A stretch of 64,000 nt of DNA from Bacillus sp. OV322 (lineage in GTDB: Bacteria; Bacillota; Bacilli; Bacillales; DSM-1321): NCBI RefSeq assembly GCF_900112495.1, contig NZ_FOMA01000002.1, positions 558,001-622,000 on the forward strand, written 5' to 3'. Below, piece by piece: positions 16,862 to 25,441 of the stretch. Below the pieces are notes generated by a model, which saw nothing but the letters and a program-made list of their open reading frames with translations, was not told the DNA's origin and did no database searches. How positions within the stretch are numbered: position 1 is the first letter of the stretch; every line of letters begins with the position of its first letter. The translations under genes were made by a program, and so were the position numbers.

Positions 16862-18037
16862 ATGAAATCAGAAAAAAATGGTTCCACACGATTAGATTAC
16901 GGCTTGGCATTTATATTATTTCTTATGTTTATAGCTAGTGCTATTTCCATATACAGTGCACAGAAGTCAGGGCAGTATCATGGCGAAAACTTTTTGTTAA
17001 AACAGATTATCTGGTATGGAGTAGGAGCAGGTTTAATCGCTGCTACCATTACTCTTGATTCTGATCAGTTAAAGAAAATATCCTGGTATACATATGGCTT
17101 TGGGATTTTTCTCCTTATTTTAATTATTGTTGCACCTGAAAGCATAGCTCCGCACATTAATGGTGCTAAAAGCTGGTTTAAAGTCCCGGCAATGGGTTCT
17201 TTGCAGCCTTCGGAGTTTATGAAAATATTTCTGATCATGGCACTGGCGAATGTCAGTTCAAACCATCATCTTAAAAATCAGGTTAAGACCCTCCAGACAG
17301 ATTTTTGGCTGCTTATTAAACTCGGACTCGTAACGCTCCTTCCTTTGGCATTAATCATGCAGCAGCCTGACCTTGGGACATCTCTTGTATTAATAGCAAT
17401 TTTATCAGGAATGGTGATTATTTCAGGAGTCACCTGGAAAATTATCGTACCGATTTTTTCTGGAATGGCAGCTTTTGGATCACTGCTCATTTATCTGGTT
17501 TTATGGCAGCCAAAATTATTGGATAAGTATCTTGGAGTACATCAATACCAATTAGGTAGGATTTATTCATGGGTCGATCCATACAACTACCAAAGTAACG
17601 AAGGTTTTCAGTTAACAAAATCTCTATTGGCGATAGGTTCTGGCCAGACGACAGGGAAGGGTCTGAACGGGCGTGAGGTCTATCTTCCAGAGGGCCATAC
17701 AGACTTCATTTTCACCGTAATAGGAGAAGAGTTCGGATTTATTGGCTCAAGTATCGTAATCAGTTTATTCTTTTTGCTTGTTTATCACATTACGAAAATA
17801 GGAATGGATACCAAGAACAATTTTTATACGTACCTCTGTGTAGGTGTTATCAGCATGATTACCTTTCACGTATTCCAAAACATTGGAATGACAATCGGTG
17901 TCCTGCCGATCACGGGTATCCCTCTTCCATTCATTAGCTATGGAGGAAGCTCCCTGATGGGCAACATGCTTGGCATGGGGCTGATCTTCAGCATCCGTTA
18001 TCATTATAAAAAATATATGTTCTCAACTGACTCCTAA
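16862..18037 (+). CDS. rodA: RodA-type SEDS peptidoglycan glycosyltransferase
   Basis: A 391-residue protein with about 10 membrane helices of the FtsW/RodA/SpoVE family, which polymerises lipid II together with a class B penicillin-binding protein. It is closest to RodA in the blocks PSEFMKIFLIM, QPDLGTSLV, LPEGHTDFIFTVIGEEFGF (the conserved aspartate) and PITGIPLPFISYGGSS. The start lacks a perfect ribosome site (GGGAGAG 10 bases upstream). It is monocistronic. Bacilli often carry more than one such gene, so this may be a paralogue rather than the main elongation enzyme. Confidence 0.85.
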   Translation: MKSEKNGSTRLDYGLAFILFLMFIASAISIYSAQKSGQYHGENFLLKQIIWYGVGAGLIAATITLDSDQLKKISWYTYGFGIFLLILIIVAPESIAPHINGAKSWFKVPAMGSLQPSEFMKIFLIMALANVSSNHHLKNQVKTLQTDFWLLIKLGLVTLLPLALIMQQPDLGTSLVLIAILSGMVIISGVTWKIIVPIFSGMAAFGSLLIYLVLWQPKLLDKYLGVHQYQLGRIYSWVDPYNYQSNEGFQLTKSLLAIGSGQTTGKGLNGREVYLPEGHTDFIFTVIGEEFGFIGSSIVISLFFLLVYHITKIGMDTKNNFYTYLCVGVISMITFHVFQNIGMTIGVLPITGIPLPFISYGGSSLMGNMLGMGLIFSIRYHYKKYMFSTDS

Positions 18038-18060
18038 TCGGCAGAGTCTGTATGTTAGGA

Positions 18061-18095
18061 AGGCAAGCGCATTTTATGTGCTTGTCTTTTTTTTT
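18061..18095 (+). terminator. Terminator of the RodA-type gene
   Basis: AGGCAAGCGCA-TTTTA-TGTGCTTGTCT with two G-U pairs, then a long T-run. A short family B remnant (CAGGCGCTTACGCTT) follows at about 18111-18125. Confidence 0.88.
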
Positions 18096-18226
18096 GCTGC
18101 GAGAGCTGGACAGGCGCTTACGCTTTTTTGTGTATTTTGTAGTGGGTTTTTAGGCTTGTTTTTGGGTTTTTTATCCTGTTTATCAGGGTACTATATACTA
18201 TTCGGGAACAGCGGGAGGACAGGTAC

Positions 18227-19312
18227 ATGTACATGAATGGGATCAGGAAAAAACACCTTGGAATTTCTCTCCCTTTTGATATTATTATTTTGATTTTAAT
18301 AGATGCCACGGCGGCGGTATACGGAGAAAACAACGGGCTTGTATGGCTGCTGTTCGTTCTTTTGCATATTGTCTGTGCTGCAGGTTATTTAAATAGACGT
18401 TCCATCCAAAAGTCAGGTCTTCTTGAACCATGCATACCAGGCGGATATGGAGTTACGGATGCGGAGGGGAAGTTCCTTGCTCTTAATGCAGCAGGAAAAC
18501 AAATTCTTGGAATAGAAAGCGGAGAAGGGTTTGCCGGCATCTGGGATGTTACAGACAGAGACGGCAAGGTCAAAAACACTCGCCATGTTCTCCTCGGACA
18601 GGAAAAACATGCAGCAGGACAAAAAGAAATTATAGGCCTGAAAAGCAAAAAAACTGGGCGTATTGAAAAGTGGCTTATTGTTCAGTGGCAGCCCTTTTCA
18701 GCTTCTTCAGGCAAAAGCAGAACTGCTCTTTCTTTTACAGAAATCACTGAAGTCATGAGGGTGGATCATTTATTAAAAGAGAAGAATAAGCAATTGCAGA
18801 ATCTTTCACTGACAGATGGTTTAACGGAGATTCCCAACCGCCGTTACTTTGACATTCTTATTAAAGAGCATTGGAGGGAAATGAAGGATAAAAAAAGTGA
18901 ACTTTCATTAATCATGCTGGATATCGATTGCTTTAAAAGCTATAACGACACTTATGGCCATATTGAAGGTGATGCCTGTTTAAGAAGCACGGCTAAGGCT
19001 TTAAAAAAAGCTGCGGGCGAAAAAGGAACAGTTTTCAGGTACGGCGGGGAGGAATTTGCTGTTCTTTTACCGTATACAGACTACCGTTCTGGGAGGGAGC
19101 TTACTGAAGAATTGATGTCTGCAGTTGAAAATCTCCGGATCATCCACGAATCATCATTTCATAAACCTTATGTGACAGTCAGTGCAGGAATCGCAACTAT
19201 AAGGCCAAATATGCACGAAACTCTCCAGGATTTCATACAGCTTGCAGATGACCGGCTATACGAGTCAAAGAGAAACAGATCTTATAGGACAGAATCTGTT
19301 CTAACTAAATGA
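18227..19312 (+). CDS. Membrane diguanylate cyclase (PAS-GGDEF)
   Basis: A 361-residue protein that should make cyclic di-GMP from two GTP. Two N-terminal membrane helices (about residues 13-60) are followed by a PAS-like sensor (YGVTDAEGKFLALN), a short coiled coil and a GGDEF domain beginning at SLTDGLTEIPNRRYF. The active-site loop is GGEEF (about residues 273-277), and the metal-binding MLDIDCFKSYNDTYGH is intact, so it is probably active. The RxxD inhibitory site usually found just before the GG loop is absent, suggesting no product feedback. GGGAGG precedes the ATG. It is a single gene with no partner nearby. Confidence 0.9.
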   Translation: MYMNGIRKKHLGISLPFDIIILILIDATAAVYGENNGLVWLLFVLLHIVCAAGYLNRRSIQKSGLLEPCIPGGYGVTDAEGKFLALNAAGKQILGIESGEGFAGIWDVTDRDGKVKNTRHVLLGQEKHAAGQKEIIGLKSKKTGRIEKWLIVQWQPFSASSGKSRTALSFTEITEVMRVDHLLKEKNKQLQNLSLTDGLTEIPNRRYFDILIKEHWREMKDKKSELSLIMLDIDCFKSYNDTYGHIEGDACLRSTAKALKKAAGEKGTVFRYGGEEFAVLLPYTDYRSGRELTEELMSAVENLRIIHESSFHKPYVTVSAGIATIRPNMHETLQDFIQLADDRLYESKRNRSYRTESVLTK

Positions 19313-19326
19313 GCTTTAACATAAAA

Positions 19327-19355
19327 CAGGGCGCCAAGTCTACCTTGGTGCCCTG
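19327..19355. terminator. Hairpin between the cyclase and yusN genes
   Basis: A 12-base-pair stem (CAGGGCGCCAAG / CTTGGTGCCCTG). On the minus strand TTTTATGTT follows, so it may end the coat-protein transcript as well as the cyclase one. Confidence 0.65.
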
Positions 19356-19379
19356 TGCAAGTTATTTAAGAAGATTATG

Positions 19380-19718
19380 CTATTGAAGCTCCTGCTGGCT
19401 GTAGGGAAGCTGGTTTTTATAACCAGTAAACTGCTGAAAGGATTGGCTTATTTTCTGAGGTTCCGCTTTTTCAAGAGAATACCATCCCATCTCGAACATT
19501 AAATTATACAATGTACGCTGCATATCCTTCGCCTCAGTAGAAATGTTTAACAATTCGTTGTAAAGCCCTGAATGGCTGGCTTCATTTAATGCAATAGAAT
19601 ATGAAGAATTAAAATACTTTTCTGTAGTCAGCATATCATTTAAAAAGTCGCGATCATTCATTTGAGTTGTCTTTGAAACGGATGTTTCCGGGTTTTGAAT
19701 CTTATTCTGATCTGGCAT
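19380..19718 (-). CDS. yusN: Spore coat protein, CotF family (YusN-like)
   Basis: A 112-residue, mostly helical protein with the coat F pattern MNDRDFLNDMLTTEKYFNSSYSIALNEASH. It matches B. subtilis YusN in length and in its position next to fadM. It should be made in the mother cell and join the spore coat. It has its own ribosome site and lies 26 bases after the upstream coat-like gene, so the two form one unit. Confidence 0.85.
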   Translation of the reverse strand: MPDQNKIQNPETSVSKTTQMNDRDFLNDMLTTEKYFNSSYSIALNEASHSGLYNELLNISTEAKDMQRTLYNLMFEMGWYSLEKAEPQKISQSFQQFTGYKNQLPYSQQELQ

Positions 19719-19744
19719 CTTAGATTCTCCTGTTCTATAAATGT

Positions 19745-20026
19745 TTATTGCAGCTGATTTCCGCTTGATTGCTGTCCCTTATTCAAATGTGAAAGGATGG
19801 TTTCATAGTGGCGCTGATGCATTTGACCACATTGATTCAGTGCCTGCACCACTTTCGGGTTCTGGGACTGTTCGGCGAAGAAGCGGGCCTTTTTTACGGC
19901 CAGCAGGTTCCAGGTGAGCATGTCTGTCAAATACATGGCATCTTTTGAAGATAAAATTTGGGGCGGCTGCTGCATGATTTGTGCACTGGCGCCTTGCTGG
20001 TTTTGATTCTCATTTTGCTGTTGCAT
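19745..20026 (-). CDS. Small Gln/Asn-rich coat-associated protein
   Basis: A 93-residue protein with a Gln/Asn-rich start (about residues 2-22), a helical pair (SSKDAMYLTDMLTWNLLAVKKARFFAEQS and a second helix with QMHQRHYETIL), and a Gln-rich end. The helical part resembles coat F/ferritin-like domains, and the gene precedes yusN on the same strand, which suggests a coat function. AAGGAGG precedes the ATG. The exact family is not certain. Confidence 0.7.
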   Translation of the reverse strand: MQQQNENQNQQGASAQIMQQPPQILSSKDAMYLTDMLTWNLLAVKKARFFAEQSQNPKVVQALNQCGQMHQRHYETILSHLNKGQQSSGNQLQ

Positions 20027-20195
20027 GGTTTTACCTCCTTGGCAAATTCATTCCTCTATAAACTTCCCTGTTCCCCGTGGTATATACCTCAATAATTTGT
20101 ATCCAAATATAGTTTTAAATGATAAAATAATGGTGTCGAAATTTTGGTTATTTTCTGTTTTAATAAACTATAAACCGTTTTCAGGGGGATGCAGT

Positions 20196-21110
20196 ATGGA
20201 ACAAACAATGAGGAATTTTTTTCTCTTTTTATCTAAAAATAGAGGCTTGACCAAGATGGCCAAAAGATATGGTTTGAGGTTCGGCGCTTCCCGATTTGTA
20301 GCAGGAGAAACAGTTGAGCTTGCTTCAGAAGTTATAAAGGATTTAAATAATAAGGGGTTGTCTGTAACTATCGATTATCTTGGAGAATTTGTGGATAATG
20401 AAAAGGAAGCCAATGAAATGGCGGATAATTGCATTGTGGCAATCAAGGAAATCGGCAGGCGCGGACTGGATTCTCAGCTTTCTCTTAAAATGACATCTAT
20501 GGGTCTGGATATAAATGAGAGCGTTGTCATGAATAACATGAGAAGAATCCTGGAAGCGGCAAAGGAAAATCAAGTGTTCGTTACGATTGATATGGAGGAT
20601 TTCGCCCGATGCGGAATAACAATTGATATTTTCAAGAAGCTTAAATCAGAATACGATAATATTGGCACAGTCATCCAGGCATATCTTTACAGGACTGAAC
20701 AGGATATTAAAGATCTAAATGAATACAGCCCAAATCTCCGTCTTGTAAAAGGTGCGTATAAGGAATCACCTGAGGTAGCTTTTCCGGAAAAGAAGGATGT
20801 AGATGATAACTACAAAAAAATCATAAAAATGCATCTTCTGAACGGAAACTATACAGCAGTTGCCACCCACGATGATGTTATAATTGAGTACACCAAAAAA
20901 CTGGTAAAGGAATATAATATTCCGAACGACCAGTTCGAGTTTCAAATGCTGTTTGGCATCCGCAATGAACGGCAGCTTGAACTTGCTAAAGAAGGCTATA
21001 AGATGCGTGTGTATGTCCCATATGGAACAGACTGGTACGGATATTTCATGCGGCGCCTGGCAGAGCGGCCTGCCAATGTTGCCTTTGTATTAAAAGGAAT
21101 TTTTAAATAA
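20196..21110 (+). CDS. fadM: Proline dehydrogenase
   Basis: A 304-residue FAD enzyme oxidising proline to pyrroline-5-carboxylate. The start is the ATG at 20196 behind CAGGGGG; the longer upstream frame has no ribosome site. Typical proline dehydrogenase blocks are present: VTIDYLGEFV, VTIDMEDF, IQAYLYRT, LVKGAYKE, FEFQMLFGIR and RVYVPYGTDWYGYFMRRLAERP. The location before yuzL and fadN matches B. subtilis fadM (yusM). No pyrroline-5-carboxylate dehydrogenase gene is beside it. Confidence 0.92.
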   Translation: MEQTMRNFFLFLSKNRGLTKMAKRYGLRFGASRFVAGETVELASEVIKDLNNKGLSVTIDYLGEFVDNEKEANEMADNCIVAIKEIGRRGLDSQLSLKMTSMGLDINESVVMNNMRRILEAAKENQVFVTIDMEDFARCGITIDIFKKLKSEYDNIGTVIQAYLYRTEQDIKDLNEYSPNLRLVKGAYKESPEVAFPEKKDVDDNYKKIIKMHLLNGNYTAVATHDDVIIEYTKKLVKEYNIPNDQFEFQMLFGIRNERQLELAKEGYKMRVYVPYGTDWYGYFMRRLAERPANVAFVLKGIFK

Positions 21111-21118
21111 ACTTTTAA

Positions 21119-21154
21119 GGGAAAAGCCAGGCTGCCATAAGCATGGCTTTTCCC
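21119..21154 (+). terminator. Hairpin after fadM
   Basis: GGGAAAAGCCA / TGGCTTTTCCC, an 11-base-pair stem just past the stop. There is no T-run, so termination is uncertain. Further hairpins (CCCCGCTT / AAGCGGGG) follow at about 21168-21200. Confidence 0.55.
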
Positions 21155-21238
21155 AGATAAAACGGGAGCTTCCCCGCTTTGTAGCTTAACGGTAAGCGGG
21201 GGATGACTGTCCGGAGCTTCCGGCTCTGCTATCCGTCA

Positions 21239-21269
21239 AAAGAAGCCTGATGTAGGATATTGGCTTCTT
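21239..21269 (-). terminator. Terminator of yuzL
   Basis: Minus-strand AAGAAGCC / GGCTTCTT followed by TTGACGG, directly after the yuzL stop. Confidence 0.65.
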
Positions 21270-21273
21270 CAAT

Positions 21274-21402
21274 TTATCTTTTATACTGATTGTTCTGGCT
21301 GTTCACCTTATTTTTCCCGCCTTGCTCCGGTGATGGACCGGCGTTTCCTTTTACGCTTGCAGCACTTACTGCAGCCTTTGTGGGATCTTGTTTTCTTTTC
21401 AT
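21274..21402 (-). CDS. yuzL: Small acid-soluble spore protein YuzL
   Basis: A 42-residue basic protein (start MKRKQDPTKAAVSAASVKGN, end QNNQYKR). GAGGTG lies 6 bases before the ATG. The length, the KRKQDPTKAAVSAA opening and the position between fadM and fadN fit the YuzL family of minor spore proteins. It should be made in the forespore and degraded at germination. The gene is short enough to be missed by ordinary length cut-offs. Confidence 0.85.
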   Translation of the reverse strand: MKRKQDPTKAAVSAASVKGNAGPSPEQGGKNKVNSQNNQYKR

Positions 21403-21512
21403 GCTATTCACCTCGCGTTCAATTATAGTTTCTGCAGGGAAGCCGGCAATCATGAGAGGAAGTTATTTTCAAAAAAGCGGACAATAAATTCAAATTTTCT
21501 GGTATTTTTTGA

Positions 21513-21541
21513 TTGCGGAATTTTCTAAAATATTCTATAGT
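21513..21541 (+). promoter_or_regulatory. Promoter of the fadN-fadA-fadE genes
   Basis: TTGCGG (21513-21518) and TATAGT (21536-21541) with a 17-base spacer, placed about 40 bases upstream of the FadR-type operator. Confidence 0.55.
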
Positions 21542-21582
21542 TATTATAGGGAAAATGAATTTATATTTTTTTGCGAGAAAAA

Positions 21583-21600
21583 TGAATGAGCATTCATTCA
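21583..21600. promoter_or_regulatory. FadR-type operator
   Basis: TGAATGA-GCAT-TCATTCA is a perfect 7-base inverted repeat and agrees with the TGAATGAnTAnTCATTCA operator of the Bacillus TetR-type fatty acid regulator FadR. It lies between the promoter and the fadN start, so bound repressor would block elongation until long-chain acyl-CoA releases it. Confidence 0.88.
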
Positions 21601-21626
21601 ATACACTTCGTAAGGGGGATATGATT

Positions 21627-24011
21627 TTGGTTCGTCAAATACGAAAGGCTGCAGTTCTTGGTTCAGGAGTAATGGGATCAGGAATTGCTGCACACCTTGC
21701 TAACATCGGCATTCCAACTTTATTATTAGATATTGTTCCTCGGGAGCTTTCTGAGGATGAAAAGAAAAAAGGCTTAACCCTGGAGGATAAACAGGTACGC
21801 AACCGGATCAGCCAAACAGCCAAGCTTAAGCTTCTTAAACAGAAACCGGCTCCATTGACTGCGAAAAAAAATCTCGCTCTTATTGAAGCAGGAAACCTGG
21901 AAGATGATTGGGAGCGCCTCAAAGATATTGACTGGGTCATTGAAGTTGTCGTTGAAAATCTGGAAGTCAAAAAAAATGTTTTTTCAAAAGTAGATCAATA
22001 CCGCAAGCCAGGAAGCATTATAAGCTCTAATACTTCAGGGATATCAATTGAAGCTATGGCAGAAGGCCGTTCAGAGGACTTTCAGAAAAATTTCCTCGGC
22101 ACCCATTTCTTCAATCCGCCACGTTATTTAAAGTTGCTGGAAGTGATTCCTACTCAATTCACAGATCCTGAAGTGCTGTCATTCATGAAGCAATTCGGTG
22201 AAGATATATTAGGCAAAGGCGTTGTAGAAGCAAAAGATACACCAAACTTTATTGCGAACCGCATTGGTACATACGGGCTATTGGTGACTGTCCGTGAAAT
22301 GCTTGAAGGCGGCTATAGCGTAGGTGAAGTGGATTCGGTAACTGGCCCGATGATCGGAAGGCCGAAAAGTGCTACATTCCGAACTTTGGATGTTGTAGGT
22401 TTAGATACTTTTTCACATGTTGCCAAAAATGTGTATGACCAGGTAGATGGAGCAGAAAAAGAAGTTTTCCGATTGCCTGATTTCATGAAAAAAATGCTTG
22501 ATCAAGGATGGCTTGGAAGCAAGTCCGGACAGGGCTTCTTTTTGAAAAAAGGCAAGGAAATCCTGGAGCTGAATCCTGAAACACTTGAATATGAAGAAAG
22601 AAAGAAATTAAAAACAGCATCGACAGAATTAAGCAAGCAGGCTAAAGGCGTCCCTGCAAAAATGAAAGCGCTTGTATACAGTGAGGACCGTGCCGGCCAG
22701 CTTTTATGGAATGTATTAAAACCTGTGCTCCTTTATTCTGCTGAACTCCTTGGTGATATCGCTGATGATATCCTTGCCATCGACCAGGCTATGAAATGGG
22801 GATTCGGCTGGTCAATGGGACCATTTGAAACATGGGATGCTATTGGCCTTGAAAAATCGGCTGCAAGGATGGAGAAAGAAGGCCACACTGTGCCGCAGTG
22901 GGTAAAGGATATGGCTGGAAAAGGATTTGAATCTTTTTACAGGCAGGAAGCTGGAGAAACCTCCTATTACAGTAACGGAGAATACAAGGAGATCACTGAG
23001 AATCCAAAGGTGATCAATCTTAAAAAAATAAAACAGCAAAATGGAGTAATCAAGAAAAACAGCGGTGCAAGCCTGATTGATATCGGAGATGGTATTGCAT
23101 TGCTCGAATTTACGTCCCCTAATAATGCAATTGGACTTGATATTATCCAGATGATTAACTACGCAGTGGATGAAGTAGAAGCGAATTACAAGGGGCTTGT
23201 AATCGGGAATCAGGGGAAAAATTTCTGCGTAGGCGCCAATATCGCCATGATGCTCATGGAAGCGCAGGATGACAACATCTTTGAATTGGATATGGTAATC
23301 AGCCAATTCCAAAAAGCGATGCTGAAAATTAAATATAGCGCAAAACCTGTAGTAGCAGCTCCTTTCAATATGGCTCTTGGAGGAGGAGCGGAGGTTTGCC
23401 TGCCTGCAGCACATATTCAGGCCTCCACTGAGACGTATATGGGGCTTGTGGAGGTCGGAGTTGGATTAATACCTGGAGGCGGAGGCACAAAAGAGCTTTA
23501 TTATAAGCATCTGAAGAGCATGCCGCATGGAGTCGAATTTGATCTTCAAAAGGTAGCCAACAAAGTGTTTGAAGCAGTAGCCATGGCTAAGGTATCCACT
23601 TCAGGAGATGAAGCGCGTGAAAATAATTTCCTGAATTTTGCTGACGGCATTAGCGTCAACCCTGATCATTTGCTGTATGATGCCAAACAGGCAGCACTGT
23701 CGCTGTATGAATCTGGATATACAGCTCCTGCGAGGGTGAAGATTCCTGTAGTCGGTGAAACAGGATATGCTGCCCTATTATTGGGAGCAGAGTCGATGCG
23801 TCTTACAGGATTTATTTCTGATCACGATATGAGCATTGCCAAGAAATTGGCCTACGTACTTGCTGGAGGCAAGGTGCCATATGGTACAGAAGTTGATGAA
23901 CAGTACCTGCTTGATCTGGAAAAAGAAGCATTTTTAAGTTTGATAGCACAGCCTAAATCTCAGCAGCGGATGCAGCATATGCTCCTTAAAGGCAAGCCGC
24001 TGCGCAATTAA
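21627..24011 (+). CDS. fadN: 3-hydroxyacyl-CoA dehydrogenase / enoyl-CoA hydratase fusion
   Basis: A 794-residue bifunctional beta-oxidation enzyme. The NAD-binding 3-hydroxyacyl-CoA dehydrogenase domain is first (AAVLGSGVMGSGIAAHLAN) and the enoyl-CoA hydratase domain (NQGKNFCVGANI, ALGGGAEVCLPAAH, LIPGGGGTKEL) is at the C-terminus, the reverse of E. coli FadB and as in Bacillus FadN. The TTG at 21627 is preferred: it is 8 bases after GGGGG, whereas the ATG at 21621 touches that site and upstream codons lack one. It forms the first gene of the fad unit. Confidence 0.93.
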   Translation: MVRQIRKAAVLGSGVMGSGIAAHLANIGIPTLLLDIVPRELSEDEKKKGLTLEDKQVRNRISQTAKLKLLKQKPAPLTAKKNLALIEAGNLEDDWERLKDIDWVIEVVVENLEVKKNVFSKVDQYRKPGSIISSNTSGISIEAMAEGRSEDFQKNFLGTHFFNPPRYLKLLEVIPTQFTDPEVLSFMKQFGEDILGKGVVEAKDTPNFIANRIGTYGLLVTVREMLEGGYSVGEVDSVTGPMIGRPKSATFRTLDVVGLDTFSHVAKNVYDQVDGAEKEVFRLPDFMKKMLDQGWLGSKSGQGFFLKKGKEILELNPETLEYEERKKLKTASTELSKQAKGVPAKMKALVYSEDRAGQLLWNVLKPVLLYSAELLGDIADDILAIDQAMKWGFGWSMGPFETWDAIGLEKSAARMEKEGHTVPQWVKDMAGKGFESFYRQEAGETSYYSNGEYKEITENPKVINLKKIKQQNGVIKKNSGASLIDIGDGIALLEFTSPNNAIGLDIIQMINYAVDEVEANYKGLVIGNQGKNFCVGANIAMMLMEAQDDNIFELDMVISQFQKAMLKIKYSAKPVVAAPFNMALGGGAEVCLPAAHIQASTETYMGLVEVGVGLIPGGGGTKELYYKHLKSMPHGVEFDLQKVANKVFEAVAMAKVSTSGDEARENNFLNFADGISVNPDHLLYDAKQAALSLYESGYTAPARVKIPVVGETGYAALLLGAESMRLTGFISDHDMSIAKKLAYVLAGGKVPYGTEVDEQYLLDLEKEAFLSLIAQPKSQQRMQHMLLKGKPLRN

Positions 24012-24198
24012 GGTTAATGAAGAATGAAAAAAATGATTAACTAACTAAAAGCGCTGGTTTATGTGCAGGCAGAAGTTTCAGCGGGAAGAAAATCGGCTGG
24101 GCAGCAAAGAATCCTTTGTCTGCTGCAGCCGTTCCATGCTGATTCAAGGAGTCTGAACCATTCAATCAGGCGCTGCGTTCTAATAAGGAGGATCCCTC

Positions 24199-25377
24199 AT
24201 GAGAGAAGCGGTAATAGTGGCTGGAGCAAGGACTCCGGTCGGTAAATCGAAAAAAGGGTCACTTGCAAACGTCCGTCCGGATGATTTAGGGGCTCTTGTA
24301 GTAAAAGAGACTTTAAAACGCGCCGGAAATTACGAAGGCAATATTGATGATTTGATTATTGGTTGTGCCATGCCTGAAGCGGAGCAAGGGCTTAATATGG
24401 CAAGAAACATCGGTGCTCTTGCCGGGCTTTCGCACAATGTGCCTGCCATCACCATTAACCGGTACTGCTCAAGCGGACTTCAAAGCATAGCATATGCGGC
24501 TGAGAGGATTATGCTTGGCCAAAGCGATACCGTGATTGCCGGCGGTGCAGAGTCCATGAGCCTTGTGCCAATGATGGGCCATGTAACCCGCCCTAATGCA
24601 AAGCTTGCTGAGACGGCTCCTGAATATTATATGGGAATGGGTCATACAGCAGAGGAAGTCGCGAGGAAATTCGGCATTTCACGTGAAGATCAGGATGCTT
24701 TTGCCGTAAGGAGCCATCAGAAAGCAGCCAAAGCGATTGCTGAAGGTAAGTTTGCTGACGAAATCGTCCCAGTGGATGTTACATTGCGATCCGTTGGAGC
24801 CGATCACAAGTTAAAAGAAAAGACCTTTCAATTTACGCAGGATGAAGGCGTACGTGAAGGAACCACTTCAGAAATCCTCGCTAAATTGAGGCCTGCATTT
24901 TCAGTTAAAGGAACTGTAACGGCGGGGAATGCTTCCCAAACGAGCGACGGTGCTGCAGCGGTCATGGTGATGGACAGCGAAAAAGCTTCTTCATTAGGAC
25001 TGAGTGCGATGGGCAGGTTCAGATCTTTTGCTGTTGCCGGGGTTCCGCCTGAGATTATGGGAATCGGCCCGGTTGCCGCTATCCCAAAAGCCCTCAAGCT
25101 TGCTGGACTTGAGCTATCTGATATTGGGTTATTTGAGCTGAATGAAGCATTTGCTTCACAGTCCATTCAAATCATCCGCGAACTTGGCTTGAATGAGGAA
25201 ATCGTCAATGTGAACGGGGGCGCAATTGCTCTGGGACACCCGCTTGGATGTACAGGTTCAAAGCTGACTCTAAGCCTGCTGCATGAAATGAAGCGCAGAA
25301 ATACACAGTTTGGAGTAGTGACCATGTGTATTGGCGGAGGTATGGGTGCTGCAGGAGTATTTGAGCTTATCGGGTAA
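24199..25377 (+). CDS. fadA: Acetyl-CoA C-acyltransferase (3-ketoacyl-CoA thiolase)
   Basis: A 392-residue thiolase performing the last beta-oxidation step. The nucleophile is Cys90 ([10 protein letters not shown]); the [11 protein letters not shown] histidine loop and the C-terminal [10 protein letters not shown] cysteine loop are intact. AAGGAGG lies 8 bases before the ATG. It follows fadN by 187 bases that hold no gene, and precedes fadE by 64 bases. Confidence 0.95.
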   Translation: MREAVIVAGARTPVGKSKKGSLANVRPDDLGALVVKETLKRAGNYEGNIDDLIIGCAMPEAEQGLNMARNIGALAGLSHNVPAITINRYCSSGLQSIAYAAERIMLGQSDTVIAGGAESMSLVPMMGHVTRPNAKLAETAPEYYMGMGHTAEEVARKFGISREDQDAFAVRSHQKAAKAIAEGKFADEIVPVDVTLRSVGADHKLKEKTFQFTQDEGVREGTTSEILAKLRPAFSVKGTVTAGNASQTSDGAAAVMVMDSEKASSLGLSAMGRFRSFAVAGVPPEIMGIGPVAAIPKALKLAGLELSDIGLFELNEAFASQSIQIIRELGLNEEIVNVNGGAIALGHPLGCTGSKLTLSLLHEMKRRNTQFGVVTMCIGGGMGAAGVFELIG

Positions 25378-25441
25378 TGTGTTAAGAAAACGTCTAGATT
25401 AATAGATATTTATTTCATTTAATATATTAGGAGGTAACAAG

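Noticed and set aside
22812..23414. A 200-codon minus-strand frame opposite fadN
   Set aside because: Antisense to a conserved enzyme, without a ribosome site or any recognisable domain.
24063..24245. A 60-codon frame between fadN and fadA
   Set aside because: It runs into the fadA start, lacks a ribosome site and has no sensible composition.
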